Shown here: in pieces, positions 35,743 through 47,600 of the stretch | Numbering within the stretch: the first letter of the stretch is position 1 | Layout: every line of letters starts with the position of its first letter | DNA from: Gamarada debralockiae | Lineage: Eukaryota; Ascomycota; Leotiomycetes; Helotiales; Hyphodiscaceae | Direction: 5' to 3' | Assembly (NCBI GenBank): GCA_002803225.1 | Contig: NXFV01000374.1 | Span: forward strand, 22,124-86,123 | Length of the DNA: 64,000 nucleotides | Notes under the pieces: model-generated | The model's database searches: none | What the model was told of the DNA's origin: nothing | Seen by the model: only the letters and a program-made list of their open reading frames with translations | Translations under genes and position numbers: made by a program

Positions 35743-36182
35743 GGCTAAAAGTAAACTTAGGAAAGCAGACGTGTGTATCTCCGTCATCTGCTATGACATA
35801 GATTGCTCAATTTATTTCATCGTTTGAACCTCGTCACTTGCCTTCGCACTTGAAGATCCGGAGTATGAAAACGCAAAGCCATGGAATTGTAGCACTCCAT
35901 TTTATCGTATTGGTTACCATTATGTTGGGTACTACTCAAAGGAGTTAGTAATGCATATGCAAATATCATTGCGGAGTTGAGTGGCATGGTGGGTGTGCAA
36001 CGGTGCCACGTATTCCTGCCGCTCACCAAGAGCCTCGTGACAACAGCTTAAGGCTGAACGAGAACAACAAGTGTTGAAATAAACGCGAGAGAAACGAAAA
36101 CAAATAGATCCAAGTTCTCTACTTCTTTCTTCCGATTGCTGGATGATGCAGTACCGCCTCATGTGGGGAGGGGATTGTCATC
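35743..36182. other. intergenic, nothing recognised
   Basis: Short frames only; upstream region of the next plus-strand gene. Confidence 0.4.
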
Positions 36183-38024
36183 ATGGGCCCAAACACCACC
36201 CCGGCACCCGACATCCCGGAAAGCATCGAAGGACAGCCTGGTAATAAACGATGGAGAATAGCAGCAAATCATGGAAGCACTTTTTTTAATTTCGAAATCA
36301 AGGGCCCATTAAAGGTCTCTGTTCTACTTGACAAATTCCAGGAATATGTCCGAGTCTGGGACAACTTATTCGTCGTTGATCCCACAATTCTGGAGCTCGT
36401 CAAGGTTGAACAGATCCCTCTCAATAAATATTCCGAGCATGTGGTATGTAACAAAATTTGTATTTTCACGTTTATAGCGCAGAAAGCTCATCGAGATCGA
36501 GGATACTCGGCAGTCAACAACACCACTACGCGTGAATGATATTGAGACACCACCAGCATCGCCTCCGTCACACTTCAGATCGAGTTTCATCGAAGGACAA
36601 CTCCCCTCCAACATCGTGTTTGTACGGTGGATCACACTTGCCGACGCGCTGGACAACACCCTACTCTATCAAATGGCATGCGATTCGCAACCTTTGGATT
36701 CCAGCACCACGTTGTCGGAGCTCAAAGAGCAGGCACTAGGACGATCGCACTTCCCTGAAGACTTGGCTCCCAATGCTGTTGAATGTTACCTCAAGAGCTG
36801 TTACTTATCAACCGAGAAACCCTTGACTCTTGCCCAATTACGCCTCAAAGGGACCAAGAAGACACCTCTCGACATCTTCGTCGTTCCATTTAACACGAAT
36901 ATCAAAGATACACAAACGATGATAGCGAAACATCAGATCGCAATAAATGAGCTCTTGGATACAATGGTTGCAGACGTCGGAATAGCAGATTGCTTGCTTG
37001 AAGCGTTCTTGAAATATACACATTTCCCACCTGCGGTCTTGGCTCTCGACGAGCTCCTTCAATATCACATGGGAATGGCAACTACTGGCAACCCGAAGTC
37101 ATATCTGCTGGCAGAAGCCATATTGGTGCACTGCCTGGAAGAACTCGCTAATCGCCTGACAAGCAGCCAAGGATCTGGCTCAGAACAATGTCTTCGTCTA
37201 GGGGAGGTCTCCAGACCACAATACGTAGTCAAATTGCTCATCGAATCAGTCCGCCAATCTCCCAGTACATCTGGAAATTTATTTCTGGGATCAGTCTCAA
37301 TACGATTCAAGAATGCAAACAGCAGCTCACAGATCTCAGCGAAGAAATTTGGATCAGGGGCCCGTAGTCCTGACGTCGAAATTCCTCCTTCGGCCAACTC
37401 TTCTACCAGCAGGGACATCCTTGAGGTTGAATTGACTTCAACATACAAAACTGACTCCAGACTTTTGGCTTTGGCTCTTTACTCAGAAGCTTTGCGCTCC
37501 GAAATCATTTCGTATCCCTTCCTTGACGATTCAATGACGGATCTGCTGGATGAAGCCCTCGTTTTACTCAACATTCCCCCGGTTTCGACAAGCAAAGAAG
37601 ATGAAGATGACAAGGGACCAATCGCGAAGCGACAGGGGAAGATGAAGGAAGCGATCAATAATGACAATTCGGAACTGCTCGAAGGTCAATCTGAGGTACA
37701 ATTTGAGGCACGTGACCTCTCCATCTGTCTGTTTCTTGCTAGCACATTACTGATTTTGTAAAGGAGAGTGCGCCGCAACAGGAATTGTTCGTTGGGTCAT
37801 CTCAGTCACAACAGAATGACGTGACCGTTGAGGGCGGTCCGCATGAAAATTGTCGCGGGAGGAGAGATAGGTCGCTGGACTATGTGGGTCGGAATAACTG
37901 CATAGAGAAATTGAAGGATGAGATACGGGAGCTCAAAAGGGTCATTGAGAAGCTTGAAACTGAGCGTGAGGAATTATTGAGGGACATAGTGAGCAATATC
38001 GGATCGGAAATCATCACAATGTAA
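36183..38024 (+). CDS. conserved-looking protein of unknown function with C-terminal coiled coil
   Basis: My model is exons 36183-36443, 36478-37695 and 37743-38024, 586 aa. The second intron (47 bp, GTACAA...CTAG) is normal. The first would be only 34 bp (GTATGT...TATAG), shorter than usual for fungi, yet it restores one frame across SEHV/RRKLIEIED. A small deletion in the intron, an alternative donor upstream, or a frameshift are the other readings. The N-terminal 80 residues look globular. The middle is helical with Leu-rich stretches (LLEAFLKYTHFPPAVLALDELL, ILVHCLEELANRL), then a Ser-rich linker. The C-terminus has a strong heptad coiled coil (IEKLKDEIRELKRVIEKLE). No signal peptide, membrane span or catalytic motif was recognised. 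Confidence 0.6.
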
Positions 38025-38270
38025 AGTATGACTTCAATCCCCCCTTCCACTGCGCGGCTGCCGGTCGAGCATGAGGATCAACTAAACGAAAACCAGTTGC
38101 TAATGGAGGAAAATGGAAAAATTGAAAGCAATGTTCGGGAACACATTCCGTCAGGAGGCTTTTGTGGTTATGAGGGTAGGCATCTTGTGCTGATATGGGT
38201 GGCATACTTGCCATGCAATGGCTAGTTCTGTATCACGGACATATCGTGTGAACAAACCAATTGGACATCA

Positions 38271-39782
38271 TTATGGCATTGTGATGATAGCTTCTCCATC
38301 GCCACCTATCCAACAAGCCCCAGTGACCTTGATCTTGCTCTCACTCGCCATATACAAAAGCAAGTAGGTATGCCCAACGATGTTTCCCCAGCAATAAAGC
38401 TTGATGGTATCCAACTCCTCATCCCGTACGCACCAAACGCCCCATCCTCCCATGCCCCTTCCAATGAAATTCCCAAGACACTCCCAACACCGCTTCCGAA
38501 CGCCTGGATCCCAATTCCCGCACTTGACTATCCAGTGTCCCCTTTCCATAGCCCGTAATTCTCGCGACTGTTCTTTAGGTCGGAAGAGTGCGGCAAGAGG
38601 CATCTTTTGAACGAGGTTTTGTAAGGGCGAAGTAATAAGCATGTCAGGGGTCAAGTCTTTTGTTGAAGCCGAAGGAGGTGATGGGTGTATTTCTGACTTC
38701 TCAGCCCAAATGGACTTTGCTTCAAAGCTTGGTGCGCTGGATGTAGCTACCATTGTGACCTTGCCTGATGTGACTTCTTTCGTTTTGGTAACTTCATCGA
38801 CAGAACCATTGATGCATTGCCTCTTCCGAGATCTCGTCGTTCGTGTCGTAACCGTCGAGCTTTCGATTGAGAGTTTCGTAGGCGCTGAGGAGGAGAGATG
38901 ACTATTATCGAGACTGAACTCTGGCCACTTTCTCTTTGTTAATATCGCAGGATCTTGGGTGGAAGGCATGTTTTCGTTGCGATGTCTGATAACCCCCTGC
39001 GAATGCTTCATTTGATGCTTTTGTGGCGAAGGTGACGACGGAACACCAGATGCGGAGGACGGGTCTTCCTCGATTCGCTCCGAAGTTGCAGATTGGCTCT
39101 GCTGAATGCCGTATGGTAACTCTGGACTTGGACCTACAGCTCGCTGCTCATTTCTTTCGATGCCATAGGAAGAAGATGAGCGCTCTCTGAAACTCTGGAT
39201 CTGCTGTAGATACAGCTCTAAGATTCTGGTTGGAGTGGAGAACGCAGGGATGGTCTTATTGATCTCTGGTTGAGAGTCTTCAATCTCGCTAGCTGGTTCC
39301 GTCCAAGCATCCTGTGTGTCCTGTTGTTGACTTTCTCTCGAGGCACCTTCTGGTAGTTTCTGAGAGCCCGTGTCCAACCCCAACCATGCCGGTGAGTCTG
39401 CATTGTCCAAGGCACTGTTGAAGGAAAGCACAGGAGATTCGACGCCCTGAGAGAATTTGGGTCTCAAATCCCTATGCTGAAGCGATATGCTCGATCGCGT
39501 AACGCTCTCCGTCTCTGGCTCATCGTCTGGTCGATATGACACCTCCGATTCTCTCTCCTCCAGCGCTGAATGTTCCAGCTCCTCCTGCAGTTGACTGCTT
39601 GCTTGAACATCTGCATCCTCTTTGGAATCATCTTGTTGCTCGTCCTCCAACCTGTGGATCTCTGCAGTTTCGAAGTCGAGATATGCTTGTGCTAATGCCC
39701 TGTATCGAGCATCATCCTGTCCTCGACTTGGGGCGGTCGTGTGCACCAAGATCTCAACCTCTCTTCCTGCGATACCTGCCAT
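38271..39782 (-). CDS. fungal orphan protein, disordered with a Trp-rich C-terminal domain
   Basis: A single open frame of 503 aa. A short N-terminal helix (RYRALAQAYLDFETAEIHRLE) is followed by about 330 residues rich in Ser, Glu, Gln and Pro, likely disordered, with a basic patch TRTTRSRKRQ. The last roughly 110 residues are different: SRELRAMERGHW, then KRCWECLGNFIGRGMGGWGVWCVRDEE, YCWGNIVGHTYLLLYMAS and TGACWIGG. This Trp/Gly/Cys-rich block is compact and looks like a conserved domain. I do not recognise the family, and no catalytic signature stands out. It is convergent with the gene ending at 38024 and divergent from the flavoprotein gene at 40780. ATG 39782 is the first in frame. Confidence 0.65.
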   Translation of the reverse strand: MAGIAGREVEILVHTTAPSRGQDDARYRALAQAYLDFETAEIHRLEDEQQDDSKEDADVQASSQLQEELEHSALEERESEVSYRPDDEPETESVTRSSISLQHRDLRPKFSQGVESPVLSFNSALDNADSPAWLGLDTGSQKLPEGASRESQQQDTQDAWTEPASEIEDSQPEINKTIPAFSTPTRILELYLQQIQSFRERSSSSYGIERNEQRAVGPSPELPYGIQQSQSATSERIEEDPSSASGVPSSPSPQKHQMKHSQGVIRHRNENMPSTQDPAILTKRKWPEFSLDNSHLSSSAPTKLSIESSTVTTRTTRSRKRQCINGSVDEVTKTKEVTSGKVTMVATSSAPSFEAKSIWAEKSEIHPSPPSASTKDLTPDMLITSPLQNLVQKMPLAALFRPKEQSRELRAMERGHWIVKCGNWDPGVRKRCWECLGNFIGRGMGGWGVWCVRDEELDTIKLYCWGNIVGHTYLLLYMASESKIKVTGACWIGGDGEAIITMP

Positions 39783-40779
39783 GGATATAATGAGATCTCA
39801 CTGGCATGATGGTGAGCGTGGAAGGAAGCAATGCGATTGTCGGAATGCGGTGAATGCGGTCGGTGGTGCTGTTGAAAGAAGGTCCAGGCGTCAGGTGGAC
39901 GGCCCAAAATCTTTTGGCGACGCGTTTTCTGTTTTCGCGATTCACCACGACAACAGACCACGGCAATCTTCACCCAATGAAGCTTCATAAAATGGCCTGT
40001 TCCGCAGCAGTTATACTACCCCCAGGGCGTAATAAACGTTAAATGTGAGGTGATTGTGGCCGTGTCTCCAAGGGTGGTCTGGCCAATAACCTCTTTTGAA
40101 AGTCACCCTTTTACCTGTATTTGGTTAAATACTGGTTTGTGGTCATTAACATTTATTAGGGCCGGTACGAAGTAATTTATGGAATTCTCTGAGAACCCCT
40201 TGCTATCCCTGACAAAGCCTCAACAGTGTGCAAATACGAGGCAATTTAGTGCAGATATATGTGTAATTTTCTGGAAGCTCCATCGAAGTACAATCTGCAA
40301 TGCTCTGTCATGCCGTCTCAGATCCGCTGCATTCGACTTATACTCCGAACCGATGATTTTGAAGGTCCTCCCTAAGGCTGATTCGAAAGATTGGGTTATC
40401 AACGCTCCATTAGTATTGTAGCTCTCTCTCAGATGCCCTTCGGAGCTAGCAGGGTTAATCTTCCCTATACCATGGGTCCTTCCTTAACCCCTCCCGAGCT
40501 CCACTGCGCATTGGATCTCCACGCGGTTTCACCGCCCGAAAATATGCAATTCAACCATGTCATCCCCAGAGCCAACGCGGGGATGGCAAGGGTGATCGCA
40601 ATATGCCGCACGCTGTGCGAGCGCTGATTGACTGGATTGTAAGCTGAGCTTCAGGCCCTGCTCCATACTAAGTGACGATCGGAGGGGACATCTCTTTCAC
40701 GTTCTCTCATGTCATTCCTTTGCTTCTTTGTGTTGTGTCAATTGCTCTCCCGGGGATGTGCAAGCGTTGGATATTTAAG
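39783..40779. other. divergent intergenic region with a MITE-like end
   Basis: Promoter space of two divergent genes. At 40160-40172 GGCCGGTACGAAG, followed by TAA, resembles the right end of the 141-bp MITE at 48630-48770 with one mismatch. No left partner was found, so it may be a solo remnant. Confidence 0.4.
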
Positions 40780-42701
40780 ATGAAGCTCCAACCTCTCGCC
40801 CTTGCCGTGGCGTCATTTGCACCTCTCGCAATCGCAATTGCAACCGCAAAATCATCTGCTCAATTGGATGAAGTGTTGTCAAATCCAGGAAGCTTTGATA
40901 TTTCGAGCTTGAGCAATGCAGCGAACGCCCAGCTTCAGGAATTGAAGACGAAGGCAGGAGAACTCGACAATTGCCAGTGTGCTGTATGTATCTCAATCTG
41001 TCGCGCAACTCTCTACATTTTCGATATCGTACTAAGATTTGCCTACTTCGCCTCAGTGTTCCATCCTCTCAATCCTCATCCCCTCCGATGTCTCCCTCTC
41101 CAGCTCCCCATCCTACACACCCATCCCCTACTGGTCGGCGCAACAACAAGCTGTCACACCGGCATGTCGAGTCGATGTATCATCAGCGCAAGATGTCTCT
41201 ACCACTCTTCAAATCTCCAAACTCACATCGTGCCCCTTCGCCGTCAAATCAGGTGGCCACGCTGCCTTCGCAGGCGGCTCAAGTATCCAAGATGGGATAT
41301 TGATAAATCTGGCAAAGCTGAATGAGGTGACTTTGAGTGAGGATCGCAAGACGCCGAGAGTAGGCCCCGGGAATGTGTGGAGTGATGTTTATAAAGTTTT
41401 GGATCCGTTGGGTGTCAGTGTTGTTGGGGGAAGGGAGGCGGGGGTTGGTACGGGTGGGTTGACGCTTGGTGGTGAGTTTTCCTCTCCATACTTTCATACC
41501 AAGATTGGGAGCTGGTGATAAAATGCGAGATTGATAATTCTGCAGGCGGGATCTCATATTTCTCTGGGAGATATGGTTGGGCTTGTGATAACGTCCAGAA
41601 CTACGAAGTCATCCTCGCCAACAGCTCCATCGTCAACGCCTCACCAACCTCATACTCAGACCTCTACTGGGCGCTCCGTGGTGGCTCAGGAACGAATTTC
41701 GGCCTCGTCTCACGATTCGACCTCATGACTTTCGAACAAGGACTTCTCTGGGGCGGAAGCAGAGTCTATTCCATGGCTTACAACTACTCCTTGGCTGATG
41801 CGTACACAAACTTCGTAGTAAATGCTCCTACGGATGATTTCGCGCATCTGTATCTTGCATTTGCGTATGCGGATATCTTTGGTGGGTTCTTTGCTACGAC
41901 AGGCCCCACGTATGGGAAGCCGATTGCGAACGCGAGTATTTTTGAGGAGGTGGATCAGATTCCGATTTTGCTGGATGAGACGGGATTCCAGAATATGACG
42001 GCTTTGAGTGTGGCGTTAAACCAGACTGCTTTTTCCAGGTTAGTTTCGACGCCCTTTCGGAATCCGAGTGTTTCGCTAATCATTTACTAGGGAAACGTAA
42101 GTGTTGATACCATTGAGAAGAATGGGATCTTCTGAGAGGGTGCTAATGCACCAGGCTCCAGATTCAAGACCGTAACGTTCAAGAACAACGCCACCCTCGT
42201 GAAAGAAGTGATCCAGATCTTCATCGAAGAAGCAACCTCACTCTTAAACGTAACTGGGTTTGCGCCCGCTTTTGCATTCCAACCCCTCTCTCTGAACATC
42301 ATCTCCCAGATGTCCAAGAACGGTGGGAATGTCTTGGGACTTTCAGACACTGATGGACCACTAACGAGTATTCCTCCCTTTCCTTTCTCCCTGCCCTCAA
42401 ATTTAAAAACTATACTGATTAGAGATATTTAGTAATGAACCTAAACTGGGGCTGGACGAACGCCTCTGACGACGACAAGGTCTTCGCAACGATCGATAGA
42501 TTCGTCTCAAGAAGTGTTGAACTGGCGAAGAATATGGGGTTGGATAATAGATTCATATATATAAACTATGCGAGTAAAGACCAGGATGTTTTTGCTGGGT
42601 ATGGTGAGGATAATGAGAAGCGGTTGAAGGAGATACAGAGGAAGTATGACCCAGATGGAGTTTTTAAGAAACTGCAGCCGGGGTATTTCAAGCTTGATTA
42701 A
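40780..42701 (+). CDS. secreted FAD-linked oxidoreductase (BBE/6-HDNO type)
   Basis: Exons 40780-40983, 41057-41471, 41546-42038, 42091-42096, 42162-42367 and 42433-42701 join to 530 aa. The fourth exon is 6 nt (GGAAAC); it gives SRETFKTVTF across the join, as expected for the family. ATG 40780 is preferred to 40672 because MKLQPLALAVASFAPLAIAIATA is a proper signal peptide. The FAD_binding_4 (PCMH) domain shows FAVKSGGHAAFAGGSS, with His136 in the place of the flavin-linking histidine, and GTGGLTLGGGISYFSGRYG. The C-terminal BBE motif is IYINYASKD...YGEDNEKRLKEIQRKYDPDGVFKKLQPG. These enzymes oxidise sugars, alcohols or amines with O2; the substrate cannot be told. Several N-glycosylation sequons (NSS, NAS, NYS, NMT, NAT) fit secretion. 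Confidence 0.9.
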
Positions 42702-43030
42702 GATAATGAATGAGATGCTTTGAACCATACTAATGAGCTGCCAGTCTGGGACAGATGATTGCTGTGAGATTCGTATATTTAGAGCGGACTTGAAGCCTAA
42801 GCACACTCCTCATCCAGGGAGTTCAACAAGAGTTCTGCCGCTCGTGGCTAAATTGCCGAAAATTCCCACGATCTACTGATTGTTCCCAACACTTGCAGCG
42901 GGTGTAACGATGTGTGAGGAACGCGGTTGAGATGGAAGCATCACAGCGACTGCCCGCCCGGCGATGCTAACCAACTATGTTGCAAGCGAGGTCAGTTAGG
43001 TTATGTATAAAGACTACCACTAAAGTCAGA
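42702..43030. other. intergenic, nothing recognised
   Basis: 3' flank of the flavoprotein gene leading into the left edge of the accessory island. No gene seen. Confidence 0.4.
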
Positions 43031-43340
43031 CTCAACTTTTTTTTGGCTGGTTCTGTTTTAGTGTTTGGACGTGAGCAGCTGCCGCCTTAACCTGAGCCGA
43101 GGAGCCTTCCTGAGCATGCCTGAGCACGTCCTGAGCTCGACCTGAGCTCGGCCTGAGCAACCTGAGCACACGGCAGAGTCAGCGTGAGCATGCGCTGAGA
43201 GGCCGTTTTAGCTCCCCCCAAGGGACTCGTTCCGGCTCCCTTGATGCTCGGTTACACTTTCCTCATTTTGTCTCCAAGTACAGATCCCATTTTGGCTCCC
43301 TTGCGACCGAGATTCCCCCAGAGCCATTTTTAGATCTACA
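43031..43340. repeat. left poly-T / CTGAGC array of a possible large element
   Basis: The run starts CTCAACTTTTTTTT and is followed by seven copies of CCTGAGC within 43091-43172, plus GTGAGC variants at both sides, then GGCTCCCTTG twice. The region at 50155-50421 shows the same ingredients, with the poly-A and GCTCAGG parts in inverted orientation. This resembles subterminal repeats of a DNA transposon, or arms of a composite island. The inverted pairing is diverged and would need an alignment to confirm. Confidence 0.45.
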
Positions 43341-43659
43341 TTCGCTTGTGATAAGTAGGTTGCCTCATCATTCTATAACGTCTCATAATGTCCACAGGGG
43401 CGATTTTATATGATACGAATTTCGGTGGCATTGAATTTACTCCTCTTTACTTTTAGATATTTTAATGCTATACTTTCCTCTCATGTCTCGTTTCTCTGTC
43501 TTTTTCTCCTAGTTTTTGTTCTGCTGGTAGAGGGCAAAGGGCCAAGGTGCTCCGACGGCGAGTTTGATTCCTGTGCTATTCATGCACATGTGACTTTACT
43601 TCAGGAAGGGACTTGTATCAGTTCTATCTCGGCGGATGATTGGGATGACTGGTTCGGGT

Positions 43660-44110
43660 TAATCGTCGTGAGATTCATGCAGCTGCGAGATTGCCCTACC
43701 AAAGGGTTATTCTGAGGCTTAGGAGAGGGATCATGCATGCCATGTAAGGGACAATCGTATCAGCGAGACTGAGAAAGGGGAGATCGCCGGTAGCAAGCCT
43801 GCTAATGGTGACATTACGTAGCAGTGATGCCGCGTCAGGGAGTAGTCGCACCAGTGTCCAGTGGCACTGGGAGATTCATGTAAATCCTAGCAGTCCAGGA
43901 TCGTATTGGCACCGGAGCTTCACTAACAAAGGGTGGAGGGAGAGGGTCAGCTAGCAGACGCCAGACAGAGGTGGAGATTCATGCAGTATCGATGCCGCGT
44001 TCAGAAGGGGTCACACCAAGGGCCAGTGATGCTGGGAGATTTATGTAAATCCTGGCAAGGCAGAATCACATCAGCGGCACAGTGCAGTGACAAATGGGTG
44101 CAGGATCAGC
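43660..44110. repeat. diverged tandem repeat, two to three copies
   Basis: Two units align well by eye: 43827-43936 and 43991-44105. Both begin GATGCCGCGT, contain CACTGGGAGATT or GCTGGGAGATT, then ATGTAAATCCT, and end with ACAAAGGGTG or ACAAATGGGTG. A weaker third copy is seen around 43735-43785. Spacing of the ATGTAA landmark is 136 and 165 bases. No coding potential. Confidence 0.6.
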
Positions 44111-44632
44111 TGGGTATAGCGTAAAATTGAACAAATCAATCAATCGAGGAGTACTTAGCACCGTCCCAGATGGCCTGACTCCCTTGCATGAAACTTTCCC
44201 CCTTTTTAATATCAATCCATAATAATTATTACAAATTAATTAGACTTATTTCCCTTAAATTTTGCTCCAGTTTTAAGCCACGAGAACATTATTAAGGCAT
44301 AGAAAAAGCATGCTTTAAGATTATAACGTAGGTATAAATAATAGTTAAAAGTATAATCAATTAACCTTTACAAGTTATTTGGAAGAAAATATACAGGGAG
44401 GAATTATAGATAGTTAGAAATAAGACTAGGGTGTAATGAAGAGAAGATTGAGATTTGAAGGGCTGGAGGGAAGCACAGCCAGTGTGCTAAAAGGAAGTGA
44501 AGAGATCATTGAGATTCCAAGGGATGGGGTGATATTTATAGCAATTTGAATCTGGGTAATTGTTGCTGGATCGGGCGTAGCAGGCATGCAGTTCGCTTGT
44601 CAGCCTTAAAATCTGGCTAGCTCAAGGTACAT
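44111..44632. other. AT-rich non-coding stretch
   Basis: AT-rich, especially 44200-44400, with no gene recognised. It is the 3' flank of the minus-strand NLR gene. Confidence 0.4.
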
Positions 44633-47600
44633 TTAATACCAATAGCTAATCGTATCAGGTGGCATCACCCAATCCAAAAGTATCTCCCTCCTCGTCCCAA
44701 TTCCACATTCAGCAAGCGGTCTCGGCATGCTGCTTTCCACCCACTCCCCTTCCCCGTAGAATCTTAAAAATCGCTTCAAGCTCTTCTCATACTCAAGCAC
44801 AAAGTTCCAATCACCAACATACGCCTCGCCGTTCCTAATCGCCAACCTACCAGACGGATACTGCTTCATCAAATTCTTGGGTTTCTGCTGATCGTCATCT
44901 TGCGCATAGAATTCAGCAAATAACTCCATATCTCTAGCTCGCAGCTCTCCATCTCGGAACGCTCTGATAATCGACATGGGCTTGTTGAAGCGCTCGAGGT
45001 GCGTCCAATCCGCATCTGTCAAGATTTCAATCCTGGCGTGAAAATCGAGCAGCAGTTTGGCAAGGAGGCGGTCCGAATTGCGGATACAGAGTTGGAGGGC
45101 TGTCATGGTCTGGTCTACCAAGACGTTTGGATTTGCACCTTCGGATAGTAAGGTTTTTAAGGTGGTGAGGTTGACAGGGGAGATGGCACCGCGAACTGTG
45201 AATTGTCTGAATGCCCAGCCAAATGCTGTCCGGGGCTCGAATTTCTGGTATTCGAATTCTTCTTCGAGATTGGCGCCTACACGTCGAAGTAGTCTGATCA
45301 TCTCTGGGGAATTGACGAAGGGGTCGGTTGGCATTGTACACAGTCCAGGTGGTAAAGGCATGACTGCCCAGTGGATTAATGGTCGGCCACTTAGTCTGTT
45401 TGGCCCCCCGAGCCTTCTCAATTCTTGCTCGACATAGAGGAGAAGTCCTGCTTGCGTTGCAAGAGCAAGGAAACTGGGATTCCATGACTCTGGACATTCC
45501 CAGCCATCAATGCGTAGATAAACAGATGTGAGCTCGTTGTTATCAATATATTTTGCGAGAGAATCGAGTGGCCCTGAAACGACCACCCCCAATGTCTGCT
45601 CTACCATTCGAGAGTGGTACAGCACACTAAATTTGCGGAGGTCGAACTGAGGAAGTTGATATAGGTCCTCGGGCTTCCTTGCATATTTGCGAAGGTGTTG
45701 GCTTGTGAAAAACTTCAGCAAGTGGACGTGTCCATTAACTGGATAGTCGATTCGTAGTTTTTGCTGTATAGTCTCAAAACTTCGCTCCTGTGCTAAATAG
45801 TCTTTCAAAGACTGATGCAGGAATTGCACAATCTTGCCAGTGTGCTTTTCGCATTCTTGGTCCTGCCAAGAAGCTGTCTGTACCTCGAGAAACCCCCGAC
45901 AACGGCTTAGTAACCTGCGCTCCATTTCATCGAATGACTGGCTCTCCAATTCTGGATTGTTATTCTGATGGACGTAGTTTACTGCCGAGAAGAACTCCGT
46001 TATGGGCAGTGGCTCTAGTGTTGCGTATGCTATTTGAAGCATGACGAAGGCATCGTTGAGGTAGCTGTTCTTCAAGCTTAGGAGGATCAGGTTATATAAC
46101 TCGTGAAGATCCCCATTGCCAGGAATAGATGAGAGGTGTTGCTGAATCTGCCCAGGATTATCGCCGTCCATCAGGCCCTCGATGAGATCGGTTGCGACCA
46201 ATTTAACCCATAGGAACACGCCCTGCGCTCTTTCGAACACTTCATCAAATGTCTTCTGAAGAGAAGCAACAGCAAGAGGGTTAGAAGCCAGATCAGGTCT
46301 TGATGCCAGGTAAGAATTGAGTCGCCCATTGACATAAAACCGTACATCGTTATGGGTATTCTCATGAATGCGGATCCCAGGCCAACAAGCAAAAGAGTCC
46401 ATGAAGAATGTCTCAGGTCGACTGGACACACAGAACATAACTCGAACTGTCTTGTCATCAGAATGCTTAATCAAGTTCTGCATGGTCTCTACCAATCGCC
46501 GGTGATCCTGAGCGTAATTCTCAGCCTGCTCGTCAAGAGCATCAATGAACAAACATATATTGATCTTCTCCTCCCTTTGTTTCACGATCGCTAGCATTGC
46601 CGCCTCAAGGTAGATAAGAGACCAAACGCCCTGGGCTTCAGCGCTATTCTCGAAGATAGGCTGTACAAATCGTGTCAAGTAGTCCGCTTGCTTTAATAGT
46701 TGGTACAAGATACGGTGATATAAGCCTTCCAGTGTTTTTTGAACTTGCTTTCCCCGGTTGCTGAAGAAGAATTCGGCCCAGATAAGACGATGTTTCGGCC
46801 GGTTCATATAGAGGTATTGAAAGGTCCGATGATTGGAGACCACGAACTTCATGACGGTGGATTTTCCAGAGCCAGGTTTGCCGTTGATCCAGAAGATGCC
46901 CTTCCCAGTCTCGAGCCATTTCACGAATCCAAGGGTTTCTCTCTCAAATATCCACTCGCATGTGTTTTCGTAAGCTTCGTCGACTTGATTGAAGCGTTCT
47001 TGAGTTTCAGGCATGTTCAGACTCGCAAGAAGACCTTGAGGAACTTAGCCGGTAGCCATAAGAAATCAGGAAAACTCACGCTCTCGTAGTCCTGGAGACG
47101 ATTCTGAGCTTCGTGTGAGCGTTGAAACACTGGTAAAAGGTAGGACAACCGTGGCTTACGATGAGTTAGATCATATTTTATGCATTCCAAGCATAAAGTC
47201 AAGCAGTCCTTGGTCTTCTCATACCCATCGTCTTGAAAGCCTGAGAATCGACACATGTCGACATGATTAGCGTGAATGAAGTCTTTTTGCTCGTGCGCAT
47301 AGTCCAATTCGGATGAGCTGTCTTCGACCACCTAATTTTCATTAGACCTGAAAGTACAAAATGACAGCAAAACAGACCTTTCCGGATAATAGACCGAAGC
47401 CTGAAAGGCCAACTGCCTCTTGAAATGTGAAGACTTTCGGTCTCCGCTCATCTAGCATTTTGGCAAATTCCTCTCTCAGAAGTTTCGCCACACTAGAGTC
47501 GAATTTCAGGTTCCGCAAAAGAACATCGTTGGTATCAAATCCAGCACAGGCCGCGAGTTTCCGTACAGTCAAGCCAAGATTGACGTAGCTTCCCCCTCGA

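Noticed and set aside
35071..35787. 238-aa minus-strand frame
   Set aside because: Antisense to the GAL80-like remnant, whose plus-strand residues match the family in detail.
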